A stretch of 64,000 nucleotides of DNA from Bryoerythrophyllum caledonicum (GCA_963971425.1 OZ020517.1:29220668-29284667), one strand, 5' to 3'. Positions 1 through 12,084 are shown, counted from the first letter of the stretch. Notes: generated by a model not told the origin, from the sequence alone. Made by a program: numbers and translations.

Positions 1-95
1 CTGAACATCGTTGTGTTCCGGTCGTTGCGCCCCACGCACCGCTTGATTCAATGGTCTCCCTCTATGAAGACCAAAGTATCCGAAACATAGTTATC
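1..95 (-). pseudogene. Gene A remnant (C-terminal part)
   Basis: The first 95 bases align by eye with 12620-12690 and 6010-6080 inside gene A of the two complete copies: they share GCMCYACGCACYGCTTGATT and then GAGGACCAAAGTATCC-like text. It covers the linker before the C-terminal domain and is broken on both sides. A short run of AAACATAGTTATCC repeats follows at about 82-118. Confidence 0.6.
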
Positions 96-1069
96 CAAAA
101 CATAGTTATCCAATATATCAAAAAATAATGCTTTCAATATTTATAAGTTTTCTGTACTAGAGAAGGTAAAGTTTTTTCCAATCCCTTGCTAGAAAACGTT
201 TGACTCTAATTTAGAATTTCAATTCACACAAAAGACAATAATTATTTTCTAGTCAATTCTAAAAGTTTTATTTTTTCCTTTATGTGTATGGAAAATCTTA
301 ACAACAATAGAGACTTCTAACAAAACTCATAAGTCCCCATTATTAGGTATGAACTAACTTTCAAACCATGATTGCAAATACGATAAATTGAATACCTCCA
401 AGAACCTATTATGAAGGGCATATGCATATTGAAATTTCAATTAACATAAGTATCCGCTGGAATTAACCCCTAAAATCCTAAGCATTTTTTCATCAAGAAA
501 ACACCCCAAAATTGCCACAACGAAATAGTGGCAAAAACATCAAATTTTGACGTCTCATTTTGGACTTCCAACTGTAAGATCTCAAACCATGCATCTATAT
601 AAAGTCAACATACTTTTATGCTGCAATCCACCGCACGGATAGAAACATAGTATTTGAAATTTAGAAAATGGTTAATTTTCTTTCTTGCATTTTGTAGGTC
701 AACAAACTTTGACTTCACTTGGTATCAAATCTTTGTACTACACAAGGTCTAATTTGTTTACAATTGTGTTCAGCATGATGTTGGTTTTATGTTCACCAAT
801 TTTTAGGCATAGAAACGGAGTGTAGCATATTCAAAACAATTGTGCAAGGAGTGGAAGTTAAAATCTTTTGAAAAATTACGATTTCACGTTTTATTTTTTT
901 GTGAACAAAGTATGTTGTAGTATGATAATCCAAACAGATGATAATGAGGTTTTCACCACGTATTCTGGTTAAATTTTTTTTAAAAAATTTGAAGATCTCT
1001 GGTTTTATGTAGAATATAAGTGCTCAACATGTGTGAAAATGTCTAACTTGGATTAAAATGTCTTAGGTG

Positions 1070-1190
1070 GTTAGGGTTTCAAGTGCGCAAGGATAGTGGT
1101 GTCCATGGAATGTTAGGGTTTCAAGCATGAGGTGTTAGGGTGTTAGGGTTTCGCCATGGGATGTTAGGTTGTTGCTCCACGCAACGAGGC
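1070..1190. repeat. Telobox-like TTAGGGTTTC repeats
   Basis: Five or so GTTAGGGTTTC/GTTAGGG words are scattered over 120 bp. They are the reverse-complement counterpart of the AAACCCTAG arrays in the centre of the complete copies at 10961 and 17574. The spacing is irregular. In plants such motifs are common in promoter and 5'-leader regions; this is not a chromosome end. Confidence 0.5.
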
Positions 1191-1199
1191 TGCTCCACC

Positions 1200-1815
1200 T
1201 CGCAACTAGGTTGCTGCACCTCGCAATTGGCTGTTGCTTCTCCTCCTCGTGCTAAACCTGCACGACCTAAATCCAAACAGCAGCCATGGGCTGTTGCGGC
1301 GTAGCTTGAGCAGCCGCCCCCTCCCAGCACCAAATCTTCCTCCTCACTTGGTCGTCTTGCTCTCCGCGTGGTCGTCTTGCTCTCCGCTTGGTCATTCTCC
1401 TCGCCGTCCTTGCTTGATCGTCTTCCTCGCCATCCTCACTTGGTCGTCTTCCTTGCCGTCCTCGCCTGTGGTCGACTTCCTCGCCCTCACCCACCTTCCC
1501 TCCCTCCTAGCCGCCACCTCACGCCTCCTCAGAACCCTATCTCTCTCTCTTCTAGTTCTAATCTCACCTCTCCTTCTAACTCTAACCCTCTCTCTCCATC
1601 CCCTTGCGATCGTTGTCTCTCCCTCTCCCTCTAAAACTCCGTGCGTACGCACACCCCTCACGTCCTTAGTCCACGACCAGGATACCCGGATGGTACCATG
1701 CCTTGCTGATACCTTGTTGTGATGATACCCTGCCCGGAAAATCATCTGGAGTTGCTACGGTGTAAGAGGAAAAAAAAAAAAAAAAAAAAAAAAGAAAAAA
1801 AGAAAAAAAAAAGAG
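1200..1815. promoter_or_regulatory. CT-rich leader-like segment, palindrome, GATACC words and poly-A tract
   Basis: This segment holds CT-rich low-complexity DNA (about 1220-1630), then a GTGCGTACGCAC palindrome near 1640, then several GATACC words (1680-1735), and an A-rich tract at 1764-1812. The same order (CT-rich block, GC palindrome, GATACCC cluster) is found at 18010-18490 upstream of gene B, so this is the degraded gene B leader or promoter of copy 3. The long open frames here come from sequence composition and are not genes. Confidence 0.45.
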
Positions 1816-2365
1816 TTTTTTTTCCGTAGATTTGGGCGAAACGGAAACGCCTTTAACTCATTTTCGACAATGCAAAACACCTTGAAATTTTTTTTCCTTG
1901 TAGATTGACTTTGGAGGTATCATTCACATTTTTTTCAGATTTCTTTCATTTTTTCTCTTTTTTCTAAAAATCGTCAAAAGTTGCTGAATTCACCGCAGTG
2001 AAGATTTGCAGAAATTCTTCCGATTCCCTAGATTCTAGCTCCAGCACCAAATCTGAATTTGAGTCATTAAAATGCTATTTTTTGATATTGAGTCCAACTA
2101 ATGAAATGAAGTTTATAAAGCTTAGTTTCCATTCCAATTTGAATTTTTTTGGCATTTCATCCGTTGTTTTTCATCCTCTTTTTTCATCCTCTTTTTTCAT
2201 CCTCTTTTTCATCCATTGTGGTTTTCCATCTACTGTGGTTTTTATCGGCTAGTTATCATCCTCTTTTTCTATTTTCATCCCCATCAAGATTTCTATTTTC
2301 AACCACCGTACGTATTTCATGTAGGAAACAATTTACGATGTGAATTTTAAGAAAGAAAGTGCCAG

Positions 2366-2644
2366 ATGTTGTCTTTCATTATACAGAGGCGTACACCGTA
2401 TTCACAATTATACATGTGTTGTGATCATGGTGAAGTTGCTTGGGTGTGGCATCATGGCACCATCGCTTCTAGTCAACGTTATCCTTGGGAGCAATACGGT
2501 TGGTGGAGCGCGGTGGACGCGGTGTCGAAGCTAGTATTGTGGCCATGGAACACGTTATGGGAGTCGTTGCGGGAGTCGCTTCGCCACAGGATGATGAAGA
2601 CTCTTGAGTCATACCGTACCTGGGCATACATGATGTTTAGGTGA
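2366..2644 (+). pseudogene. Gene B remnant (N-terminal part)
   Basis: A 92-residue frame contains WEQYGWW followed by VDAVSK, matching WESYGWW...VDESN at the start of gene B (19675 onward). The sequence around the start (GGCACCA) and the spacing from upstream text also agree. Similarity stops after about 40 residues and the rest of the gene is deleted; 3'-flank sequence resembling 23800-24000 follows directly. Confidence 0.5.
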
Positions 2645-2737
2645 CTAGTATAGTGTGATTCATATGTTCGCTTTAGAGATGGTATATTTAATTATAGTAT
2701 ATGATATTTGTAGTATTCAATATTTATATTATGTATG

Positions 2738-2762
2738 TATATATATATATATATATATAATA
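2738..2762. repeat. (TA)n microsatellite
   Basis: This is an alternating TA run in the AT-rich 3' region of copy 3. The related region at 23870-23890 has a shorter ATAT stretch. Confidence 0.8.
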
Positions 2763-3130
2763 AATATACAGTGCTAAACCACACACTTTATCATTGTATT
2801 GCGTACATTATCATTATATCTCCTAAAACAAATTGTATTTGTAGCACGACACTGAAAATCATCTCATGAAACAAAATGTGTATAAATAGGTTCTTATAAA
2901 TACATGGTCAATGTAATTTTGTACATGGAATAAGAACGAAATGCCATAATCATATATTATGCATAATAGTGAAAAGTATTCACTTAATATGTACACATCA
3001 AGAAACCAATATTTAATGAAATTGTCACAAAAACATAACAAAGAAGATATAGGGATTTCCTAATTTTTTTTTTTTCAAAACACATTTCCGCTCAAAACCT
3101 TGTTATTATTGAGCGCCAAATAGCGCACTT

Positions 3131-3161
3131 GGCCAAGTGCATAATTGCTTAATTGCGTGTT
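3131..3161 (-). repeat. Right terminal inverted repeat of copy 3 (31 bp)
   Basis: Read on the minus strand it begins AACACGCAATTAAGCAATTA and continues TGCACTTGGCC, matching the left TIRs at 4900 and 11513 and the right TIR at 24205-24235. A further GTGC motif follows just inside, as in the other ends. Confidence 0.85.
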
Positions 3162-4899
3162 AAGAGAGACATATTTCATGTAAAATTTCATGTTGAAATA
3201 ACAAATTAGCCAATGAATGTAAAACTTATTATGAAAAATCATAATAATTTTACTGATATGAATATGCTAGCATTATTATTTTTGGACTTACATCGGTAAA
3301 TTTGAAAGGACTCCAATAATTAGAATAATTTTAATTTTTTTTGAAGATTTCAAAAGACCCCATGGGATCAAAAACTAAGAGAAGTGAGAATTGTATTGTA
3401 AGAGCAAATAAATGTTAGGATTTGGATTGTATCAACGCTCCAATCTAAATGTTCCTTTGAATTGATCCATATTTATATCTCCAATACTTAATTTGACACA
3501 AGAGCCATGATGAATAAATAGTCACAATTCATCGTCTTAACAATACATTGCCTCAGAGACAATGCCCCTCTCAATAGGCTTTAAAGGAGACGATGTAACT
3601 ACCTTGTGTTTACAACCGTTTTCCCAACTTTCGGAAATATCATAAGTCCATGATTGATTCTCATGGGCTCCTCCTCCGAATATCCATCATTTGGTCTAGT
3701 TGTTACAACCTGGTCGTACGCAATTTAAATCATTATTTTGATATCTGATGCTCTTCCAGAAAGTGTTGAACTGTTTCTTCCGTTGTCGGAATGGTTTAAG
3801 CAATATGATTTATAAACGATATCAAAGGGTGATAGTCATAGGTAGCATAGGAAAGAGAACATCATATGGCCAAGTGGAGTGCATTATTGTAAGGAGATTC
3901 AACTAAGGTAAGCCTCCCCATAACCAACAAAAACCCATAGCCAACGCCTGTAAAATTGGGGTATATCCAACCCTCTTCCATCCCATTACCACCAACTCAC
4001 CTCCAAATGGAGTTTTGCTATTAGTCAAGACCCTTACTTTTGGTTGTGGGGGTACCTACTGCTCGCCACCCGCTAAACATGGCTGCACAGTTTGAAAATT
4101 TATAACTAATTCAGTTTTCATCGAACAAATATGAAATCACTTGGGTTGGAATTGTAATTCTATTGGCTATCACTGAAAAATAATAGTACAATTATCTCTT
4201 CTCTCCACATATGCACATTCCTTAACTTGTCGGTTTTAGGGGGGCTTACCTTATTCTCGTCCATTTAGTGATTCTAGGCAATGTTGAATGACAAAAGTGA
4301 ATCCTTAGAGTAGCTCAGACTACAAGGCTTGCCTTTGGTTGAGTTATTTTGTAGTTATAAATTATTTAGGGTTCTTGTTATTAAAATTTATTTTGACTTG
4401 GTGTGGGGATCATTTAAGGCAAAGATGCTAATCATGCTCTTCTCAACTTTCGGAAATACCATAGATCCATGAAGCAATCCTCATGGGCTTCTCTTCTAGA
4501 CATCCATCATTTGGTTCAGCTCTTACGAACTGGTTCTAACAATAAGAATAATTTTCATTTCCAAAGAAACTACCTAATATTACTAATACCAATATATCAA
4601 TATTATTTCAAAAGACAATAAAAATGTATTAGGAAGTAAATGTTAAATTCACTAGAAAATAGTTAATATGCTACTCTTTTGTTTTTTGAAATTTTCAAAA
4701 GACACTATTTTTTTAAATCTGTGTCATTTTTCCAATTTTTTTAAAAGAAACTGTAAACTGTTACAGCTAAGACATGTAAAATTGATATACATCATAGTAA
4801 TGAACTCATTTGTTGTATTCATAAAGCAACATCTATATCAACAAATCTTTATTCTATCAATAAACACTTTTCTTCCTCTACATAGTGATGGGTACATAG
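3162..4899. repeat. AT-rich spacer with two dispersed repeats
   Basis: I see no gene here. About 115 bp at 3600-3715 recur in direct orientation at 4437-4537; both contain CCAACTTTCGGAAATA-like text, a CTCATGGGCT block and CATCCATCATTTGGT. The segment 4048-4258 matches 27298-27505 (GGCTAAACATG, ATGAAATCACTT, ATTCTATTGGCTAT and GCACATT(C/G)CTTAACT in order). The last 200 bp before the transposon resemble 25000-25209, the empty target-site paralogue. Confidence 0.6.
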
Positions 4900-4930
4900 A
4901 ACACGTAATTAAGCAATTATGCACTTGGCC
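4900..4930 (+). repeat. Left terminal inverted repeat, outer (31 bp)
   Basis: It begins AACACGTAATTAAGCAATTA and differs from the other three ends by one base (CGC to CGT). It is preceded directly by ATAG. The internal neighbour is an AAAAGTGCACTTGGG repeat. Confidence 0.9.
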
Positions 4931-5472
4931 ATATAAAAGTGCACTTGGGTACAACGGCGGCCGTTGCGAACAAAAGTGGAAAAATGGAAAAAAAAATAAA
5001 ATATCAAAGGAAAAAAATGTTTTCCAAAGGAAAAAAATTTGAGCTTCTGCAACAATATTACGTACAATAATGGTTGTTCATATTGGAAGCGATTTTTTGG
5101 CATTTTCAACTAATTTGTGGTGGCCCCTCGTTAATACTAGATAAATATATATTTAATATAGTTTCACAATATTTCAAAGATAGATTTGAAGGATTGTAGT
5201 ATGTAAACAGGCGTAATTACAAAAAAACATACTTTATGCAAGGGTTGGCAGTTGATTAAAAAGATATTCTACGTAGTACATAATGCGTACAATGGTGGAA
5301 ACTAAATATATGTGCTTCAACAATTGGACTTAGCTCCAATAGTAAACACAGCTTCACTCTAAAGGATTAATGACATAACGTCTTACATCACCCTTAGAAT
5401 ATACTACTCTTACACATACACTATATATCAATTACCATACACAACTAGTATACTCTAAAAAATGCACACTAT

Positions 5473-8400
5473 CTACTCCATAGAATTTAGGGCTGCTTGC
5501 AAACGGTCGTCATCAATAGCTTCGGTTTGCATTGCAATATATTGTAGGATGTGAGCCTTTGCCGATTGAAGAATGCCAATCCTGCTTTCTACCTGCATTC
5601 CAAATACATTGCGCTTTCTGCACCCGCTGGCCCCGGACATGGTTCTTTCCGGTGAGTCTACCCATGAAAAAATGCATGCATCTTTCTCTACCCAACTATG
5701 GCTCTCCCCAGATGGCTCCCAGATTGAGTCCATGCAATTTGCATACCGTTGTGCAGAAGACCCATGTCCATCAGCAACCCCCCTTTGGATGATGGGCCAA
5801 TACCAACAAACCTTTATCTTAAGTCTCCATCGGTTTTTTCCTTCCTCAATCACTTTCCCCACATAGAATGGTACACCGCCTTCTATCTCTGCTCGATCAA
5901 CACTCAAGGCTACAAATTGTCCACAACGGATATCAGATTGTGGATTAAATGGTGGAAATGGGTCGTGATTACCTTCATACATTGTTCCTTCTTCGGCACG
6001 TTCCTCAACACCGTTGGTCTCTGTTTGTTGTGCCCTACGCACTGCTTGATTAGAGGGTCTTCCTCTACGAGGACCAAAGTATCCTCGAACCTCGGCATTT
6101 GGAAGCATGGCCACTACCTGCTCTACGACATTTATCTCGCGATTTTCTTCACTTGCACCATCCATTACATCCAAAGATGCGCTCCCTGTAGGTCCGGTGT
6201 TGGAGAACTCTGAAGGCCAAAACGGTGTGGTACGATGCTCATTGCTACGGTCTTTGTGTGGAAATTGAGCTAAATAGAGTTTCAATCTTTCAGCCTCTAC
6301 TTTTGCCTCACGATTCTTGTCCTCATGCTGCAACCTTTGAATGCACCTTTGTTTATATGCAATGAAGTCATCCAACGCCTTCAACTCCCGTTCGTCCGCT
6401 GCAAATACTTCTGCAAATGATGGTCGTTCATCCCTATTTGGCAACGACCTCAAAGTTTTCGTCCCTGCCTCTGGTCCCCATGGATCCTTGCAATAATGTT
6501 TGTGTTGTACTCGAACCTCACGAGTCCCTTCTCGATTGTCCATATAGAATCGCATGTGGTGCGAAAATGTTATGCCCACCAATGAATCCTGACCTGTCAG
6601 TAAGTGAGGAGTTATGAACAATTTCCAATTCCATACATTCTCTAGCAGCCGGGCGCTAACAAATGCCTCCGTAGGAGATGTTCCTCGTTCTATAAGACTC
6701 ATCATTTCCTTCAACGAGTCGACGTCCGACCTCTTCAACGTATTTGATATACAACTGAAACGTTGATCAATATCTTCGTGGGTATGGCCCACTATAAGAA
6801 AAGATAGTTCCACCTCCTGAAAAAACCCCAATCCCACCAATGTAGCACGTAGAGCAAACATATAAATGTTTTTGTTCTCACACGTGCAGTTGTTGGCTTG
6901 AATCCGCAATGTTGGTGGCAAAAAGCCCCTCCTCCGCAGCACATCTCCAATCACGTACAACAATGTACTCACGACTTGATTGCTATCGTGTTTGTGGTGA
7001 GCCCCAAACCACACGTCACAATATAAACCAATGCCATGTACAAGAGCACCACACAAATGGGTCTTCACAAACCGGTGCTCAATGTTCTTCACAGTCTGAC
7101 GCATCCTCGGTACCATGGTCGTGTTTTGGTCCATGCCATCCACTATGATGCACATGTACATCTCAGGGCTAATATAACACGACCTCTTGAATATCCAATA
7201 ATGCCTACGTTCTTCCATCTGGTTGCGTAGATGCAACATAAACAACTCCTTTATCTTTATCCTTGCATCCGCATTGGTGGTTCCTTCCATGGCACATTTA
7301 TACTTCCAACAATGATAACACTTTGAGAATCTCGAGAATGGAGGTACCTGAACGTGGGGATACTTGATGCGCCACATCCTCCGGAACGAACTCATAGAAA
7401 TGTTTTTCCCATTACAAATTCTCTTGACCTACTCGTTCACGTAATTGAATACATCAAATTTGGCTGTATTCATAGGAAGGAGAATGAGAGGCACCACTTC
7501 GTTGTCACTCTTACGGCGAATACAGCGATGAGGTTGAGGACAACCAGCTTCATCGACAAACGATTTAAAGCAAGCCTCTGCTGCAGACATTCTAGTACTC
7601 TCTCTTATCGGATCTGAAAGGGTATTGCCGTGAATCGATGTTACTCTTCCATATATTAGACAGTCCTTCTTCAATTGCTTAAAGCGCCTCTGTGAATATC
7701 CAACCCCAAGAGCGTAGCAAGCATTGCAAACTTCTTTCCCATCTAACTTTGTTACAAACTTGTCTCGACGAGTTCCTTCCGTCCTTGTGTAAAAAGAAAC
7801 TAGCATCTGTTTCATCCACGTACTTCGAACTGAAAACTCATTACCCCATGCATTATATCGCATGTCCAATAGATACCTTGCTGGAACGTCCCTCAAACAA
7901 TTGCGTTTGCATCCTCCTTGTGCCATTGCAATTTGCACGCTTCTAAGCGATACCTTAGATGGTGCAGCTTCTATGAATGATGGCTCCTAGAATCTCTCCT
8001 TCTCCTATTTTGCATAGAATATGGACGACGTGCTGGTCTAACATAAGCAAATCCATCTACATGGGGCAAATCTTGGATGTTTGAGGGAGTAGGCTGGGAA
8101 AACGGCGAATTTTCATCTTCGGCATTTGAAGCATGACTACTGCGTCGAGACCTCTGGGTGGATACTGGTGTGTTGATGAACTCAGGAAAATCAAATTCTG
8201 GGGCCATCACTTCTGTAGGCGCTATCTGTGATCCAATGTCACCATGGACACCTGTGATATCAGGTTCTACAGCCACTACACGTAGCAAAGATCGATGCCA
8301 ACGAATGATCAAGCCCACACACATGCCAAGTCGTTCTCCTACAATCTCTCCAGTCCAATGCAATGCATCATCTACCCTAATGATACGCACTGCCACCTCA

Positions 8401-8702
8401 AATGGGAACAACTTCGACCCATTCAATTCCATGCCACTTTTGAATGCATGCTCCCTGGTTGCTAAGCCCACCACATCTCCTTTCTCAGAAAGCAATTCAA
8501 CTGTCCTCTCCAATTCAGATGTTCTGATCCCAACAGATCTCTGTTGAATTTGCCTTGCACGTGCTGCTCGTACTAATCGAGCCCCCATAGAGCTATTGGA
8601 GTGCATATTATCCCTTTGGATGTGTGGCCGTATCGAAGGAGTCTGAATCGTGCGGTTGTCCATTATCACTATTGAAAAAATAGGAACATTATGGCTGCAC
8701 AT
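5473..8702 (-). pseudogene. Gene A, copy 1: putative DDE transposase (DUF7869-like), disabled
   Basis: The ancestral frame is about 1,076 codons. Its N-terminal third (8702 down to about 7990) has a domain with LATREHAF and FEVAVRII, resembling domains found in plant transposase-like proteins. A 1-nt deletion near 7985 relative to copy 2 breaks the frame, and a GAG-to-TAG change at 7429-7431 stops it; the longest intact piece is 640 codons (7395-5473). In that piece, CYHCWKYKC is a likely zinc site, DGMDQ (residues 86-89) and HTHEDIDQ (204-211) are candidate catalytic motifs, and the middle Asp of the DNC motif is replaced (QANNC against QVDNC in copy 2). The C-terminal part (GQFVALSVD...YVGKV...VCWYWP) looks like a BAH or SH3-type barrel. 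Function is inferred from motif order, not shown. Confidence 0.7.
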
Positions 8703-10960
8703 TAGTCAAAATACATGTACTAATTGTTAACCTTCAAAGCACCATTCATTTGATAAAAGATATATTTCTAAATACATATTTACTATTCAAAATATGATGA
8801 TGATATTAGACCTTTTGATAAAACAACTTTGAAATGAAAAAATTAAGAATTTGTAGAGCATGAACTCCTTGCACAGAGTCATTAACCTTGAAGGTACAAT
8901 GACAGTCTTACACCAAAAACACTTCAAAATTCTTGGATTCTAGTGCAATGAACAAAAAAGGAAACAAAAACTTTTATTTCTAATTTTGACCGTAGAATCT
9001 CAATTACGGCTTATTAAGTATTATAAAACAAAATTTCATAAACTTTGACCGCATGGATTGAAAGATTATAGTGTTTGAAGTCAAGCATATGGTTCATTTT
9101 CTTCCCTGAGTGCAGTGGATCAGCAGACTTTGACTTCACTTGCTATCAAATTTTTGCACTACACAAGGTCTATATCCATAACCATCTTGTTAAGCTTGAT
9201 GTTAGTTCTTTGTACACCAATTTTTAGAGGTAGGGAACGGGTGTAGCATATTCAAAACAATTGTGCAAGGAGTGGAAGTTTGGAATTTCTTAAATCACAC
9301 TATAATTTTTTGTGAACTTAATATGCTTTAGATTGGTAATCCAAATGGTCATAAGAAGGTTTAGACCACATATTGTTGTGGAAAAAATAAAAAGTGAAAA
9401 ATAAAAAAATATCTAGGTTTTATTTGGAAAACAAAAAGATTTTTTGGTACCTTGCCCAACACTAACTGACAATGTGTGAAAATGTTTGACTTGGGTTGAT
9501 ATGCTATTTTTCACTAATGACAAGAACTTATTTTGACAACATCAAGGAAAATAGTATTAGTTGTAAGTACCGAAAATCTCACATTCAACATAGTGCCATA
9601 GCAAAAGTTTTTGAACGTGCCCGACTTGTCCGACTTGCCCGCTCTCCCCATTTGAAATTCAAAACCCTTCAACTTTTTGATCAAATGTCTAATTTAGGTA
9701 AAAACTATTTTCCCACTAAAGTCTTGATAATGCCTTTCTATGATAAAATTTCCAAAGAGAAATGTTGGAAATTGACACCATAGGAACATGACCAAACTTT
9801 CAAAAAGCCCATTTTTGACAATTGATCCTTTAGGGGTTAAATATGTTACACTTCTTCTGCATCCCTAAACATTGGTGTAAAATGGAACTTATATCATTTC
9901 TAACATGATGATAATGAATCTAGATCATGTGTGATGTAATCTTTTGAATCCAAGTGAACTGAAATGAAGGGATTCCATTGAATCTAGGGAAGAAAATGAA
10001 CCATGTTGTCTACTTGCTATTACTGACACTATTGGAATTTGTTACAATCGCTAATAAATGAAAGGGTTTATACATCCACATAAAGGTTATTCTATAAATT
10101 ACATAGTATAGAAGATCAATCAACAATCAATCTTAAACTTGTATAAAAATAAATGTTTACCTGAAGATGCGTTGCAGGTGTTAGCGGTACACGCACTAAT
10201 GCTTGATGGCGTTCAACATTCATTCAACATTATGTCGTTGTTGTTGAACATGTTTTCCAACCCTTCCCATTGTACCTGCAACATATGCATAAAATTTATA
10301 TGGTAGACTATGTGATAAAAAGTCCCAAGTATCTTTGTATTACATGTAGGCTATAGCCAATTTTTTTAATATAATATGTAAAAAGCTTAAACAAAAGGAG
10401 AAACAAAGCAAAAGGTCCAAAGTTCTAAAGTCAAACTTTGACTAGTAAACTTGGAGCACAAGGTTCCAACAAGGATATAAGGTTTCTATGCAAATCTAGA
10501 GGTCTCTTCCCATCTCAGTTTCTAAGGTTAGCTCTCTTGCAATCGAGACCTCAAGGCCATGTGTATTTTGACTTCATTCACTAATTTCTGTCAACTTGTG
10601 TGTAGTGTGTAGATTGAAGGAAATTTGAACATCGAGAAGTTTCTTGCAAATTTGGTAAGTTTCTGACCTTGTTTCAATTCTGAATATGAGGGAACTCCAG
10701 TATTAGATTCATGATGATTAAAGATTAGTCAGAGATACAATAGTGTAAGGTGAGCAGAACTAAGAGTTGAGCACCCAAATGAAAACATCCACTTCAGTAT
10801 GTTCAAAGATTACAAATTCAATAGAAGTAAGATGTTTACAACTAGTGAGTCAACTAGTGACATCAAAGACTGACACCAAAACCCACTGAGAACTTCAATA
10901 ATGGGAGTAGCCCGTAGTATTGTACTAAAACCATGGTATGGCACATCAGCCCACTACCTG
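8703..10960. repeat. Central region, copy 1 (upstream of gene A)
   Basis: This is non-coding and AT-rich, and is nearly identical to 15316-17573. It contains the TTTGACCGCATGGATTGAAAGAT motif at 9044-9067 and one copy of the module that starts CAATTTTTAGAGGTAG (about 9220-9530). It probably holds the gene A promoter and leader, because gene A reads leftward from 8702. I see no intact gene; a 95-codon frame near 9500-9783 is not conserved as coding in the other copies. Confidence 0.55.
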
Positions 10961-11020
10961 AAACCCTAGCCACCGCGACCAAACCCTAGCCGCCACAACC
11001 AAACCCTAGCCGCCGCAACC
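10961..11020 (+). repeat. 20-bp telobox array, 3 units (copy 1)
   Basis: Three head-to-tail 20-bp units each begin AAACCCTAGCC and end with a CCRCRACC-like tail. They are followed by GGAAACCCAAACCCTAAAAA. The second copy has six units at 17574-17693, explaining the 60-bp shift between copies. Confidence 0.85.
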
Positions 11021-11071
11021 GGAAACCCAAACCCTAAAAATCAAACCCATGGAGTTCGCGTGACGCCTCAT

Positions 11072-11093
11072 GGGGTGTGCGCGCGCACACCCC
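11072..11093. promoter_or_regulatory. Perfect 22-bp GC palindrome
   Basis: GGGG TGTGCGCGCGCACA CCCC reads the same on both strands. The matching site in the second copy (17745-17766) has a few changes, and a near-palindrome of the same type (GGGTGTGCAC/GCGCACACCC) lies on the gene B side at 18301-18320. It could be a binding site or hairpin at the divergent promoter; that role is inference. Confidence 0.5.
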
Positions 11094-11267
11094 CACAAGT
11101 TGGTGCTCCTCCTTCCATCCGATAACTTCCTGTCGTGTGCAACCTCTTGACGACGGTGAGGGAGAGCTTCGTAAGTGGCCATTAAAATCTGCACATCAAG
11201 TTTGAATTAGAGGCATAAAAATTAGGTTTTGTGAGGCAAGCCAGCTCTCGTGTTTGCGCTGCGGCCC

Positions 11268-11467
11268 NNNNNNNNNNNNNNNNNNNNNNNNNNNNNNNNN
11301 NNNNNNNNNNNNNNNNNNNNNNNNNNNNNNNNNNNNNNNNNNNNNNNNNNNNNNNNNNNNNNNNNNNNNNNNNNNNNNNNNNNNNNNNNNNNNNNNNNNN
11401 NNNNNNNNNNNNNNNNNNNNNNNNNNNNNNNNNNNNNNNNNNNNNNNNNNNNNNNNNNNNNNNNNNN
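11268..11467. other. Assembly gap (200 N)
   Basis: Exactly 200 N bases suggest a placeholder of unknown true size. The left edge (GCTGCGGCCC) is the start of the GC-rich block that in copy 2 reads on into CTGGCGCAG repeats and CT-rich tandem repeats (17930-18215). The right edge (11468-11512) is a short sequence I cannot place. Any gene B and right TIR belonging to copy 1 could be hidden here. Confidence 0.95.
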
Positions 11468-11512
11468 CTCTTCCCACTAAACATACCAATAACTATACAA
11501 CACAACACCTCC

Positions 11513-11543
11513 AACACGCAATTAAGCAATTATGCACTTGGCC
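11513..11543 (+). repeat. Left terminal inverted repeat, inner (31 bp)
   Basis: It is identical in type to the outer TIR, beginning AACACGCAATTAAGCAATTA. The preceding bases (ACACCTCC) do not match ATAG or the right flank, so this end does not share the target duplication. That argues for duplication, recombination or an assembly join. Confidence 0.9.
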
Positions 11544-12084
11544 ATTTAAAAGTGCACTTGGGTACAACGGCGGCCATTGCGAACAAAAGTGGCAAAATTG
11601 AAAAAAAAAAAAAAAATCAAAGAAAAAAAATGTTTTCCTAAGGAAAAAAAATTGAGCTTCTACAACAACATTATGTACAATCATGGTTGTTCATATTGGA
11701 AGCGATTTTTTGGCATTTTCAACTAATTTGTGGTGGCCCCTCGTTAATACTAGATAAATGTGTATTTAATATAGTTTCACAATATTCCAAAGATAGATTT
11801 GAAGAATTGTAGTATATAAACAGACGTAATTACAAAAAAACATACTTTTTGCAAGGGTTGGCAGTTGATTAAAAGATATTCTACATAGTACATAATGCAT
11901 ACAATGGTGAAAACTAAATATAGATGCTTCAACAATTGGACTTAGCACCAATAGTAAACATAGCTTTACTCTAAAGGATTAATGACATAACGTCTTACAT
12001 CACCCTTAGAATATACTACTCTTACACATACACTATATATCAATTACCATACACAACTAGTATACTCTAAAAAAGGCACATTAT

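Larger units (their letters stand above)
1..3161. mobile_element. Internally deleted copy (copy 3) of the two-gene TIR transposon, left end outside window
   Basis: This stretch begins inside a remnant of gene A, continues through a degraded version of the central region, and ends in a remnant of the gene B start followed by a right terminal repeat. The central region is recognisable at 560-1060 by text shared with 15600-16140, including the GACCGCACGGAT motif and the CCAATTTTTAGG(C/A)(A/G)TAGA block. The right TIR at 3131-3161 is the reverse complement of the terminal repeat at 4900. Most of both genes is missing, so it is a deletion derivative that could only have moved with proteins supplied in trans. 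The left end lies before base 1, so no target-site duplication can be tested. Confidence 0.7.

Noticed and set aside
1234..1745. Ser/Leu/Pro-rich and Arg-rich frames on both strands
   Set aside because: Mirror frames of CT-rich leader-like DNA, without conserved motifs.
9496..9783. 95-codon frame in the central region
   Set aside because: The matching position in copy 2 has indels and substitutions without codon-level conservation.
11182..11641. Several open frames across 11268-11467
   Set aside because: They run through the 200-N gap; the residues are unknown and the frames are meaningless.
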